A stretch of DNA of 64,000 nt from JAPKYZ01 sp033763835. Lineage in GTDB: Bacteria > Acidobacteriota > Terriglobia > Bryobacterales > Bryobacteraceae. Below, one piece after another: positions 1 to 8,313 of this stretch; position 1 is the stretch's first letter; each line of letters opens with the position of its first letter. The stretch is from positions 1 to 64,000 of the forward strand of contig JANRJS010000038.1 of the NCBI GenBank assembly GCA_033763835.1. The letters run 5' to 3'. A program made the position numbers and the translations under genes. The notes below the pieces were generated by a model. It saw nothing but the letters and a program-made list of their open reading frames with translations, did no database searches and was not told the origin of the DNA.

Positions 1-207
1 GGCCTCGTCGATGAGATCGAAGCGAAGCTGAACGAGAATCCCGAGCGCGAGTTAACCACGAGCGAGATCGGCGAAATGATTATGAATCGGCTACAAACTC
101 TTGACAAGATTGCCTATGTGCGGTTTGCGTCCGTCTACCGCGACTTTCAGGACGAGGAGGCGTTCCTGAACGAAATCAAGAGCCTCATGCGCCAGAAAAG
201 ATCGTAA
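1..207 (+). CDS. nrdR: NrdR transcriptional repressor, C-terminal part (cut by window start)
   Basis: The first 68 codons read through from outside the window to a TAA. The residues match the C-terminal part of the ATP-cone of NrdR, including the family pattern IAYVRFASVYRDF followed by an acidic stretch and the F-N-E-I helix. NrdR is a zinc-finger/ATP-cone repressor of ribonucleotide reductase genes. The zinc ribbon lies upstream and cannot be seen, so the assignment rests on this half only. Confidence 0.85.
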   Translation, partial: GLVDEIEAKLNENPERELTTSEIGEMIMNRLQTLDKIAYVRFASVYRDFQDEEAFLNEIKSLMRQKRS

Positions 208-325
208 AGTATCGCTAAGAGGTTGACCGGAAAGAGACAATCCGTCCCGAAATGGCACTTCGTTAAGGAAACCGAATCGAGTTGCTGTAACCTCGCGCCA
301 TCTCCGGCATCTCTCTATTTGGGAC

Positions 326-354
326 TTAACGGGACCGGATTTTGATGTTATACT
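326..354 (+). promoter_or_regulatory. Candidate extended -10 promoter for the rpoD transcript
   Basis: TATACT at 349-354 is preceded by TG and one base (346-348), which makes an extended -10 element. The best -35 candidate, TTAACG at 326-331, lies 17 bp upstream and is weak, as is usual with an extended -10. Transcription would start near 361, well ahead of the small leader ORF and rpoD. It is the best promoter-like sequence in the 379-base gap between nrdR and rpoD. Confidence 0.5.
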
Positions 355-414
355 CATCTGGCTGTTAAGGCGAGTAGGGCGCGACGCGAGAACCACCGGT
401 CCAGGAGACCGAAA

Positions 415-585
415 ATGCAAATGCCATTGAACTTCTCGGTCGGACGCCGCCCCGCACAACCAACCGGCAAGATCGCCACCGACGTCCCCCGAATCTGGAT
501 TTTCCGGACTCCCAACCGGGACCTGGACCTAAGCGCCGTCCAATCGGATGGAGCGGCTGGAAGACGTGCGGAGGTAAACGAATAA
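415..585 (+). CDS. Small leader ORF (56 aa) upstream of rpoD
   Basis: This ATG reading frame of 56 codons is preceded by a good Shine-Dalgarno sequence (AGGAG, 403-407, 7 nt spacing). It ends one base before the TTG start of rpoD, in a different frame. It falls between the candidate promoter and rpoD, so it would be translated on the same message. The product is basic and proline/arginine-rich in its first half and resembles no family I recognise. It may be a real small protein or a coupling leader that delivers ribosomes to the TTG start. Short length and high GC leave chance as an alternative. Confidence 0.4.
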   Translation: MQMPLNFSVGRRPAQPTGKIATDVPRIWIFRTPNRDLDLSAVQSDGAAGRRAEVNE

Positions 586-586
586 C

Positions 587-2110
587 TTGGAACAATACGA
601 AGATTTAGCGACAGAGGGCCGCGAACCGCTCGGGATACCGTTCGACGAAGAGCCCACGTTTTTCCATCCCGAAGAAGTGCAGGAAGGGGAGGATGCCGCT
701 CCCCAAGTCGAAGAGTCGATTTACACCGACGACCCGGTTCGCGTCTATTTACGTGAAATGGGGGCGGTTCCGCTACTCACGCGCGAAGGCGAAGTGGAGT
801 TGGCGCGGCGTATGGAGCGCGGAAAGCTGCGCGCCCAAAAGGCGATCAGCCGGTCCGCCCTGGTGCAACTGATGGTGCTCGATTTCTGCGAGCAGCTCCG
901 GAAGGGCGCGCAGGATTTGGACGATCTGGTGGATATCGGCGATTTCGAGGAGAATCCGGCCGCCGAGGAAAAGCGCCGTACCCAGGTAAGCGCTCAGTTT
1001 ACGGACTTTACCTCCGCCTACAAGAAGCAGACGCAATTGGCCGAGAAGTGGGACGCGATTCCGCTTTCGAACAAGAAAGTCAAGCGTAAGGCGCTCGGTA
1101 AGCTAAACCGCTCGAAAGTGGAGTGTTCTCTCGCGATCCGGCAGATTCCATGGCAGTTAAGCCGTTGGAAGCAGTTCTCGAAAGAGATCGAACGCACGGT
1201 GGAGGAGATTTCGCATCTCGACGCCGAGCGTCATCGCTTGGAAGAGAAGACTTCCGCCGCCGCGCAGGCGCGCGTCCGGGAACTGAAGCGCGAGATCCGC
1301 AAACGCGAAGCGATCGCCGGCGCGCCGCTCAAGGACTTGAAGCATTCGCTACAGGTCATCCGGGTGGGCGAGATCGAAGCCGAACGCGCCAAGAAGGATT
1401 TGGTCGAAGCGAACCTTCGCTTGGTGGTTTCGGTCGCCAAAAAATACGTCAATCGCGGCCTGCATCTCCTTGATTTGATTCAGGAGGGCAACATCGGCCT
1501 GATGCGCGCCGCCGACAAGTTCGAGTACCGGCGCGGCTACAAGTTTTCGACCTACGCCACGTGGTGGATTCGCCAGGCGATCACGCGGGCGATCGCCGAC
1601 CAGTCGCGCACCATTCGCATTCCCGTGCATATGAACGAGTCCATGAACAAGTTTCTGCGGGCGACGCGGGAACTTGAAAAGGAACTCGGACGCGCGCCGA
1701 CAAACGACGAAATCTCGCGCCGGATGGACATCCCGGTCGAGAAAGTACAGAAGCTAAAGACGATTTCGCGCGATCCGGTGTCGCTCGAAACTCCCGTCGG
1801 CCGCGACGGCGAATCGGCGCTCGGCGACCTGATCGAGGACCGTTGGGTGGGCTCGCCCGTCGACGCGGTGATCGAGGGGAACGTCCGCGACGAAACGGCG
1901 AACATTCTAAAGACCTTATCCCCCAAAGAGGAGAAGGTCATTCGGCTGCGGTTCGGCATCGGCTGCGAACGCGAACACACCCTCGAGGAGATCGGGCAGG
2001 AGTTCGACGTCACTCGCGAGCGCATTCGTCAGATCGAAGCGAAGGCTCTCCGCCAACTTCGTTCGCCGGAACGCGCACGGCACTTGCGGGCGCTTCTCGC
2101 GGCCCGGTAA
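587..2110 (+). CDS. rpoD: RNA polymerase primary sigma factor RpoD (sigma-70)
   Basis: A 507-aa group 1 sigma factor. Region 1.2 is at about residues 46-80. A long charged non-conserved region fills about 85-265. Region 2, with LRLVVSVAKKYVNRGL and FSTYATWWIRQAITRAI, is at about 270-350, and region 4, with the HTLEEIGQEFDVTRERIRQI helix-turn-helix, is near the C-terminus. The N-terminal acidic part is short compared with a full region 1.1. The start is TTG at 587, forced by an in-frame stop at 575-577. GGAGGT at 570-575 serves as Shine-Dalgarno with an 11-nt spacing. The rare TTG start next to the leader ORF stop suggests coupled or restrained initiation. Confidence 0.95.
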   Translation: MEQYEDLATEGREPLGIPFDEEPTFFHPEEVQEGEDAAPQVEESIYTDDPVRVYLREMGAVPLLTREGEVELARRMERGKLRAQKAISRSALVQLMVLDFCEQLRKGAQDLDDLVDIGDFEENPAAEEKRRTQVSAQFTDFTSAYKKQTQLAEKWDAIPLSNKKVKRKALGKLNRSKVECSLAIRQIPWQLSRWKQFSKEIERTVEEISHLDAERHRLEEKTSAAAQARVRELKREIRKREAIAGAPLKDLKHSLQVIRVGEIEAERAKKDLVEANLRLVVSVAKKYVNRGLHLLDLIQEGNIGLMRAADKFEYRRGYKFSTYATWWIRQAITRAIADQSRTIRIPVHMNESMNKFLRATRELEKELGRAPTNDEISRRMDIPVEKVQKLKTISRDPVSLETPVGRDGESALGDLIEDRWVGSPVDAVIEGNVRDETANILKTLSPKEEKVIRLRFGIGCEREHTLEEIGQEFDVTRERIRQIEAKALRQLRSPERARHLRALLAAR

Positions 2111-2129
2111 CGCGCTAGAACTTCAATTC

Positions 2130-2155
2130 GGCGCGGACTTGTGATAGTCTGCGCC
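2130..2155 (+). promoter_or_regulatory. Inverted repeat with embedded -10-like box directly before the start codon
   Basis: Ten-base arms GGCGCGGACT (2130-2139) and AGTCTGCGCC (2146-2155), with one mismatch, flank a 6-base loop and end one base before the ATG at 2157. GATAGT (2143-2148) inside it fits a -10 box whose transcript would start close to the ATG. The repeat could be an operator or, if transcription starts upstream, a hairpin limiting translation. There is no T-run, so it is not a classic terminator for rpoD. Confidence 0.4.
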
Positions 2156-2156
2156 G

Positions 2157-3392
2157 ATGAATCCGCTCGCCAATCTGGTCGACAACAAGTACGCGACGGT
2201 ACTTGGACTATTTCTCGTCGCCGGGCTTGTGTTTATCCTGTTTGGCCCCATTGAACGCTCTGGGGCGGCTTTTCTATGGGCGCTCGCCTACTTTGCGTTG
2301 AGCTTCTTCGTCGGCTTTCTTTTCGGTTTTCCGCGCTCGAACGAGTCCGCCGCGACGGGCGAACAGAGCCTGCTGGTCAACAACAACTTGTGGGAAGTGT
2401 CGGAATGGGTGACGAAGACGATCGTCGGGGTCAGCCTCACGCAACTCCAACAGTTTCCCGAGAATTTACAGAAGCTATCGTGGTGGATGGCGACCGGGCT
2501 GGCTAGCGGTTCTCAAACGTTCGAACTACACCGGCAATACTCGGCGGCTATCGTGATCTACTTCTCGGCGCTGGGCTTGTTGGGCGGCTACTTAGTGACT
2601 CGCAACTACCTAAGCGGGTTATTCGCCCGCGCCGATAGGGATTTGCGGCTAGCTCTTGCAAGCGTCCCGCCGCCCGCGCCAGGCGGAGATTCCGCCCCCG
2701 CGCCTGCCGCAGCCGTCACCGCCGCACAGAAGCAAGCCATCGATTCCGTCGCATCGAGGAAGCTTGAAGACTTGCCGCAAGACGCCGAGATGGTCGCCGC
2801 GTGGTCCCGTGCTGCGTTGGATGCCAAAGAGTTCGCCAAGGCGGAGGAAGGATATCGGAAGGCGGTGACACTCGACCCGACAAGCGCCCGCGCTCGATAC
2901 AGCCTCGCGATGGCTATCGCCCGGGCCGATTCCCATGGGCGGCGGCGGGAGGTGCTAGAGAATCTGAGAGAGGCGATCCGGCTGGCGAAGGGTGCCTCCC
3001 AAGAGGACCTCGAACTGAAAGATTACATTTACAACTCCTACACTTACCACGCGCTGTACCTCGACCCGCCCGAAGGCTACGAAATGGCGAGGACCATGGC
3101 CGAGGCATACATGGCCGACCCCGACAAGAAATCGACGGGCGCGGTCGAGTTTAATTTAGCGTGCTCTTACGGTCTGGAAGCGATCGAACGGCGGAAACGC
3201 AACGAATCCATCGGCGACCTAGCCGACAAAGCCTTCGCGGCGCTTTCGCGGTCTCTTTCTATCGACCCGAGGTGGCTGCCCCGCGCACAAGCGTTGACGG
3301 AGAAGGAGAACGCCGACAACGACTTTTCACCCTTCGTAGAGGATGTCCGGTTTCGGGAGCTTCTTCACTTAGTTCCACTAGTGGGAGAATAG
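2157..3392 (+). CDS. Membrane-anchored TPR-like protein
   Basis: A 411-aa protein with two predicted transmembrane helices near the N-terminus (about residues 14-32 and 38-58). Another hydrophobic segment is near 130-150. An Ala/Pro-rich linker is at about 168-190. A C-terminal helical half looks like tetratricopeptide repeats (AEEGYRKAVTLDPTSARARY). The TPR part probably binds a protein partner; which side of the membrane it faces is unclear. No catalytic motif was seen and I do not recognise a specific family. It lies 46 bp after rpoD on the same strand but may have its own promoter in the preceding inverted repeat. Confidence 0.7.
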   Translation: MNPLANLVDNKYATVLGLFLVAGLVFILFGPIERSGAAFLWALAYFALSFFVGFLFGFPRSNESAATGEQSLLVNNNLWEVSEWVTKTIVGVSLTQLQQFPENLQKLSWWMATGLASGSQTFELHRQYSAAIVIYFSALGLLGGYLVTRNYLSGLFARADRDLRLALASVPPPAPGGDSAPAPAAAVTAAQKQAIDSVASRKLEDLPQDAEMVAAWSRAALDAKEFAKAEEGYRKAVTLDPTSARARYSLAMAIARADSHGRRREVLENLREAIRLAKGASQEDLELKDYIYNSYTYHALYLDPPEGYEMARTMAEAYMADPDKKSTGAVEFNLACSYGLEAIERRKRNESIGDLADKAFAALSRSLSIDPRWLPRAQALTEKENADNDFSPFVEDVRFRELLHLVPLVGE

Positions 3393-3429
3393 CATCCACA
3401 TCGTTTAGACCGTCATCTAAGCGAGTGCG

Positions 3430-4503
3430 ATGAAACTCTTCGAACCATACAATCTCGGCGGTGTCGAACTGAAGAACCGCCTCGTGATGGCTCCGATGAC
3501 GCGGGGCCGCGCTCAGGCCGATGGTACTCCTAGCGATCTGCAAGTCGAATACTACCGGCAGCGCGCCACGGCGGGGCTGATTATCACCGAAGCGACGTCG
3601 ATTTCGTCTCAGGGCCACGGCTGGGTAGGTGCGCCTGGAATTTTCACGGAATCGCACCGCGACGGCTGGAAGGCCGTAACGCACGCCGTTCACGCGGCAG
3701 GGGGGCGCATTCTCCTGCAGTTGTGGCACATGGGGCGCGTTTCGCATCCCGATTTCTTGAATGGCGAGTTGCCGGTAGGACCTTCGGCGATCGCGGCGCA
3801 AGGGGAATCGTACACGGCTACCGGAAAGAAGCCGTATGTCGTTCCTCGCGCGCTCGACGCCGCCGAGTTACCGGGCATTGTCGCCGATTACGCTCGCGCG
3901 GCGAAGCTGGCCATCGACGCCGGATTCGACGGGGTCGAGATTCACGCCGCCAACGGCTACCTGCTGGACCAATTCCTCCGCGACGGCTCGAACCATCGTA
4001 CGGATAGCTACGGAGGGTCCATCGAGAATCGGGTGCGGCTGCTTCGCGAGGTGATGGAAGCCGTAACGGCGGCGGCTGGCGCGGAACGGACGGGCGTCCG
4101 GATTTCGCCGAACAATCCTTACAACGACATGCGCGATTCCAACCCGCTCGCGACCTTCTCCGCGGTGGCGCAAGCGGCCCGTGAAGCGAAACTTCTGTTC
4201 CTGCACGTCATGGACCCGGTGAAGAAGGACCACATGCTGAGCGACGGTTCCGAGCAAATTCATCCCGCGCTGAAGCCGATTTTCGGCGGTCCGTTGATGG
4301 TCAATGGCGGCTACGACCGCGAAACGGCGGAGGCGGCGATTCATGCCGGTACCGCCGATCTGGTGGCGTTCGGGGTGCCGTTCCTGGCCAATCCCGACTT
4401 GGTGCGGCGCTATGCCGAGGGGGCGTCGCTCAACCGGCCGAGCTTCCCGACGTTCTACTTTGGGGGCGAAAAAGGCTACACCGACTACCCAGCACTCGCC
4501 TAG
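3430..4503 (+). CDS. NADH:flavin oxidoreductase, Old Yellow Enzyme family (ene-reductase)
   Basis: A 357-aa FMN-dependent TIM-barrel enzyme of the OYE/NemA type, which reduces activated C=C bonds with NAD(P)H. The substrate-binding pair His172 and Asn175 lies in IHAANGYLLDQFLRDGSN, followed by the YGGSIENR signature at 194-201. LQLWHMGRVSHPDF (about 97-109) and RISPNNPYNDM are also typical. Length is normal for the family. A likely role is detoxification of electrophilic enones or nitro compounds. The gene stands alone and meets the next gene tail to tail with a 4-bp overlap. Confidence 0.9.
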   Translation: MKLFEPYNLGGVELKNRLVMAPMTRGRAQADGTPSDLQVEYYRQRATAGLIITEATSISSQGHGWVGAPGIFTESHRDGWKAVTHAVHAAGGRILLQLWHMGRVSHPDFLNGELPVGPSAIAAQGESYTATGKKPYVVPRALDAAELPGIVADYARAAKLAIDAGFDGVEIHAANGYLLDQFLRDGSNHRTDSYGGSIENRVRLLREVMEAVTAAAGAERTGVRISPNNPYNDMRDSNPLATFSAVAQAAREAKLLFLHVMDPVKKDHMLSDGSEQIHPALKPIFGGPLMVNGGYDRETAEAAIHAGTADLVAFGVPFLANPDLVRRYAEGASLNRPSFPTFYFGGEKGYTDYPALA

Positions 4504-6209
4504 GTCGTTGGCAGTTCCGTTAGCTTGAGTTGCAGGGCGTGAGTGCCGTTCTTCTCGACCGACACCTTCGCGCCCTTCGACTCGACTTTCTTCATAACCT
4601 CTTCGTCGTCCCAGAATCCGTACTCGAGGTCTTCCATCGCGAAGGCGAGATACTCGCCGGGGGCGAGTCCGCGAATGGTGCTCGATCCGGCCTGGTCGAG
4701 CGATCCCATTTTGACGAACGGTTGCACTCGTAAGTCCTTATCGCGCGGGAGTACGATCACGGAACCGGAGGTGGCCGGCTGGTCGTCCTTCATGGCCGAC
4801 ACGGTGACCGTTCCGCTTTCGTGGCTGACGTAAACCTTCACGGGGGGGGCGGTACCGCCCGAGATTTCAAAGTCTTTGCCAAGCACTTCCTGATCGCCGA
4901 CTTTGATCGATTCGACAAAGCCATCCTGCAGGAAGACGTTAACCCGATAGCGGCCGGAGCCGACGGATTCCACCGTGAACGTGCCGTCGTCTTTGGTCGA
5001 GCCGCCACCGAAAAATCCCATGCCGGTATCGGCATCCGTCACCTGAACGCGCACCGAAGAGACCGTAGTCTTCGAAGGATCTTTGGCGATCACCTGGCCG
5101 GTCAACTCGAAGCCCGGCATAACCCGGATCACGAGACCTTCCACGTTGTCCGAAACGTCGATCCGCTCGCGGTGATTGATACCGTTACGGCCTTCGCCGC
5201 GCACCGTTAAGGTATAGGAACCGGGCGTGATGTTGCGCAGTTCGAACGAACCGTCCGGCTGCCGCTGAAATCCGCCCATCGGTCCGAAGAACATGGGAGT
5301 GTCGCGCGGAACGGTCATCACCATGAAGTTCTTGAGCGGCGCTCCGGTCACGCCGTCGATCACTTGGCCCTTGATGCGGTAGACGCGGGTCTTCTGCAGG
5401 CGGATATCGAAGCCGGAAAGCTCGGCCCCGGCCGAGACGGGAATCTTCTGCGCGCGCGCCGATTCCGTAACGCCGGGGTAATACGTGGCGACGTATCCCA
5501 TTTCGACGGTCTCGCCGGGCATCGTTTGCTGCATGGGATTGAATCGCATCGGTCGGACTTCGAGAATGACTTCGCCGGGCGCGACGTTCGTGATGCGGAA
5601 CTCGCCTTTGTCGTTTGTCGCCGCTCCGCCTTGCGGCATGAATCGACGGGCCCCGCGTGCGGCGCCGCGCGCCATCCCCATCGCCGCGCCGTAGCCCTGA
5701 CTCATGACCTGCACCTGGATGTTCTGCAGCGGCTCGCCCTCTTCGTCCAGAACGCGGCCGGTGATGACGGCTTGCGGGATCAATTCGATCTTCAAGTCCT
5801 TCAACTCTTGCCCGGCGACAATCTCGATTTGCGTGCCCATCTGCCGGGGCTTGCGAGCGCCGTAGCGGCCTTGCAGGTAGCCTTGGCGTTGCGCGGAAAG
5901 CTGGTAGCGTCCGGGTTCGACGCCGGTAATCGTGAACTTGCCGGTCTGGTCGGTGGCGGCGCGTTTGGTTCCCGAAGGGCCCTCGGGACCGATTCGCATC
6001 GGTCCCGCGGAAGTGCGCCCGCCGGTCACGGGCATGAGAGTGACGTCGGCGCGGCGCAGCGGCTCGCCCGACTGTTGATTAACAACGACTCCCGAAACGG
6101 TGGCGGCCTTGGGTTCCGTGCCTTCCGCCTGCGCGGGCGCAGCCGGCTGTTGGGCCAAAACCACTTGGGTCAAAACGATTGCGCTAGCGATCGAATATAG
6201 AGACAGCAT
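4500..6209 (-). CDS. Secreted carboxypeptidase-regulatory-like domain protein
   Basis: A 569-aa protein with a signal peptide at about residues 1-19 (LVLAQ cleavage region). Several beta-sandwich carboxypeptidase-regulatory modules follow, for example SGVVVNQQSGEPLRRADV, ITGRVLDEEGEPLQNIQV and IKGQVIDGVTGAPLKNF, each with the DGxF and pGxYxLxxxxxGY pattern. There is no peptidase or barrel domain, so it is probably a structural or binding protein at the cell surface. Its start overlaps the 3' end of the upstream apionate-lactonase-like gene by 26 bp, so the two are probably co-transcribed. Confidence 0.75.
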   Translation of the reverse strand: MLSLYSIASAIVLTQVVLAQQPAAPAQAEGTEPKAATVSGVVVNQQSGEPLRRADVTLMPVTGGRTSAGPMRIGPEGPSGTKRAATDQTGKFTITGVEPGRYQLSAQRQGYLQGRYGARKPRQMGTQIEIVAGQELKDLKIELIPQAVITGRVLDEEGEPLQNIQVQVMSQGYGAAMGMARGAARGARRFMPQGGAATNDKGEFRITNVAPGEVILEVRPMRFNPMQQTMPGETVEMGYVATYYPGVTESARAQKIPVSAGAELSGFDIRLQKTRVYRIKGQVIDGVTGAPLKNFMVMTVPRDTPMFFGPMGGFQRQPDGSFELRNITPGSYTLTVRGEGRNGINHRERIDVSDNVEGLVIRVMPGFELTGQVIAKDPSKTTVSSVRVQVTDADTGMGFFGGGSTKDDGTFTVESVGSGRYRVNVFLQDGFVESIKVGDQEVLGKDFEISGGTAPPVKVYVSHESGTVTVSAMKDDQPATSGSVIVLPRDKDLRVQPFVKMGSLDQAGSSTIRGLAPGEYLAFAMEDLEYGFWDDEEVMKKVESKGAKVSVEKNGTHALQLKLTELPTT

Positions 6210-7857
6210 AAGGTTCCAACTCTAGGTATAGACTGTTCGAACCCCGCAAACGTTGCCCTGTCGCGCCGCGCCAGCCGCCTTTTTTGTCTTCCAGGCGGAC
6301 TTTCTGGGGCGCATCTTCGAGATTGATGGCCAGCAGGCGCTCCCGTTGGCCGTGGCGCAGCCAGAGTCCGGCGGCGCGCAGTGGGAAGGTGGAGCGCAGC
6401 GGCCGAACATCCCCGGTTGCGAAATCGAGGATCGGGGCCAGAGCGTCGGCTCCGCGTGCCATTCCGTAAGTGACGCTATCGGCGCCAGCTTCGGCGAGAT
6501 ACTTGACGCTCGACGAGAACCAAGCGGCGGCGAACGCCGAGCCTTCGCGCGGGTCCGGCGGGTTGGGCTTGCCCGAAAATTGATTGAACCGTTGCGCGAG
6601 CGTCACAGGCGTAACCGCGATTTTGGCCGTGCCGAGAAACGCCCGCGCGGAAACTACCGTCGCGCCTTGCGGTTCGAGATTCTCGACCAGAGAACGGTTA
6701 TCGAACGCATGCACCTGCGGGTTGATCGAATAGCAAGCCACGTCGAGCCACGATGGGTCGGGGCGCGTGCGATTCAGCTCGGTAAAGAAGACGTTGGTGC
6801 CGCCGCCGACCGGAGCGCCTTTCAAGATCGATTTCGCGCGCGTAAACCAGTCGCGCGAAGTGGACGATTCGGCGGGCGGGAGCACCAGGAATCGCGCCAC
6901 GTCACGGCTTTTCGCTTTGGCGGCGAGTTCTTCGAGATCGGCAGGCTTCGCCACTAAGGCGGCGATTTCGAGCGGCGCGGCGGAATCGGGTAACGGATCG
7001 CCGGGCCGCCAATCGATGCGAATGTGCGCGGCCTTAGGAAGCGCGGTGGGATACGCGACTCCGATCGAGGGCAGCTTTGTCACGGACTGGTCGATGGGGA
7101 ATAGCAAGATATCCGGCGCGGGCCGGTACGGCTTGGTGGATCTCGCGCCGCGAATCGTGAGCGTAACGGCCTGCTTGATGTTGGTCCCTTGTGGAACATC
7201 CACCGGCCACGGTTTTGCGAGCGGCGTGCAGTAGGTCTTGAAATTGCCGTCGGTCCAATTGCGATGGTCTTCCATCTCGAAGATGTCGCCCTCGAAGCGC
7301 ACTTCGGCATCGGCTCCGTTGACGCGGTGGGTAATGGCGCGGAGGTCCATGACGGGCTGATGCGGCGAGATGAGTTCGGGGAACTTGCCGGTGACTTTCG
7401 AGCCGCCGGACTTCTCGGCTACGTACTCTTGGCCCACGCACTCTTTCAACGGATGCAGGACGCAAAAGCCGATGCGGTTGCGTTTGAAGCCGGTCTTCGC
7501 CGTGCCGTCCATGGCGAAACGCAGCGTGCCAGCGGCTTCGCCCGTAATCGTGCCGCGCCATTGAAAAGAGATCGGACCCTGCGTGCAATCCGCGTCGAAG
7601 GTCAACTCGAATCCGCCGCGCCGCTTGTTCACTTGAACATTCGTCACTTTGGGGAGCACGGTGCCCCAGGTGGAATCGCGGACGGCGGCGTAGATTCCGC
7701 GCAACACCTCGTCGCTTCCGAGTCGCACGTAGCGGACGAAAGCGAGTTCCGGTTCGAACTCGAGAGTCAAGGGGCCGGCGGCGAGTGTGAGCGCGTTGGG
7801 CGACGCTTTCGCGAACGGCGCAAACGCGGAGCTGAGGAGAAATTCCCGGCGTAGCAT
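6184..7857 (-). CDS. apnL: D-apionate lactonase-like protein (secreted)
   Basis: A 557-aa protein starting MLRREFLLSSAF, a short Arg-containing export signal. The N-terminal beta domain carries features I associate with the D-apionate lactonase N-terminal family: LAAGPLTLEFE, VRYVRLGSDEVLRGIY, NRIGFCVLHP, ISPHQPVMDLRAI and RFEGDIFEMEDHRNWTDGNF. A putative TIM-barrel-like part with VFFTELNRTRPD, then a C-terminal beta domain, follow. Characterised relatives open D-apionolactone in the breakdown of the plant cell-wall sugar apiose. The frame stays open upstream to 8469, but the start at 7857 gives the signal peptide, a -10-like box and no overlap with the divergent gene. No other apiose gene is in the window. 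Confidence 0.65.
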   Translation of the reverse strand: MLRREFLLSSAFAPFAKASPNALTLAAGPLTLEFEPELAFVRYVRLGSDEVLRGIYAAVRDSTWGTVLPKVTNVQVNKRRGGFELTFDADCTQGPISFQWRGTITGEAAGTLRFAMDGTAKTGFKRNRIGFCVLHPLKECVGQEYVAEKSGGSKVTGKFPELISPHQPVMDLRAITHRVNGADAEVRFEGDIFEMEDHRNWTDGNFKTYCTPLAKPWPVDVPQGTNIKQAVTLTIRGARSTKPYRPAPDILLFPIDQSVTKLPSIGVAYPTALPKAAHIRIDWRPGDPLPDSAAPLEIAALVAKPADLEELAAKAKSRDVARFLVLPPAESSTSRDWFTRAKSILKGAPVGGGTNVFFTELNRTRPDPSWLDVACYSINPQVHAFDNRSLVENLEPQGATVVSARAFLGTAKIAVTPVTLAQRFNQFSGKPNPPDPREGSAFAAAWFSSSVKYLAEAGADSVTYGMARGADALAPILDFATGDVRPLRSTFPLRAAGLWLRHGQRERLLAINLEDAPQKVRLEDKKGGWRGATGQRLRGSNSLYLELEPYAVSIFDR

Positions 7858-7875
7858 TGCCGGTAGACTATCGCA
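7858..7875. promoter_or_regulatory. 18-bp divergent intergenic region with a shared -10-like TAGACTA
   Basis: Only 18 bp separate the ATG of the minus-strand gene (7857) from the ATG of the plus-strand gene (7876). TAGACT (7864-7869) is a plus-strand -10-like box ending 6 nt before its ATG. The overlapping TAGTCT on the minus strand ends 7 nt before the other ATG. Neither gene has a Shine-Dalgarno sequence here, which fits two leaderless transcripts from one symmetric box. Confidence 0.45.
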
Positions 7876-8307
7876 ATGATTCTCGTTGCGCTGCTTCTCG
7901 CCGCCGACTTGGGGCTGGGCACGTGGCGGTTTAACGCCGCGCTCTCGACCTACGAGTCCGGACCCGCTCCGAAAGAGTCGACGCGCGTGTGGGAGAAGGC
8001 GGGCGACCAGGTGCGCTTCCGGCACACTACGGTTTCCGCCGACGGACGGACTAACGTCACGGAGTTCGTGGCGAGCTACGACGGGTCCGAGGGCAAGGTA
8101 ACTGGGAGTTCGCGCTACGACACCGTCTCGCTCAAACTTATCGACGACCGGACCGTCGAGCAGACGTTCCGGCTGAAGGGCGAAGTGACGGTTCGCGCGA
8201 CGCGTACCATCTCGGCCGACGGCCAGCGGATGACCATCGTCGCAAGAGGAACCAACCCGGACGGAAAAAAGTTCGTTAATACTCTGGTCTACGATCGGAT
8301 ACGCTGA
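7876..8307 (+). CDS. Small secreted beta-rich protein of unknown function
   Basis: A 143-aa protein. A hydrophobic N-terminus (about residues 1-15) looks like a short signal peptide. The rest has alternating beta-strand patterns with many DG turns (VSADGRTNV, ISADGQRMTI), similar to lipocalin-like or META-type stress proteins, though I cannot name the family. It runs toward the AI-2E family gene 6 bp downstream and may be co-transcribed with it. There is no Shine-Dalgarno sequence; TAGACT lies 6 nt upstream. Confidence 0.6.
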   Translation: MILVALLLAADLGLGTWRFNAALSTYESGPAPKESTRVWEKAGDQVRFRHTTVSADGRTNVTEFVASYDGSEGKVTGSSRYDTVSLKLIDDRTVEQTFRLKGEVTVRATRTISADGQRMTIVARGTNPDGKKFVNTLVYDRIR

Positions 8308-8313
8308 TCGAGC

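Noticed and set aside
5364..6200. 278-codon plus-strand frame opposite the carboxypeptidase-regulatory gene
   Set aside because: Composition of an antisense shadow, no signal or domain; the minus-strand frame has repeated modules.
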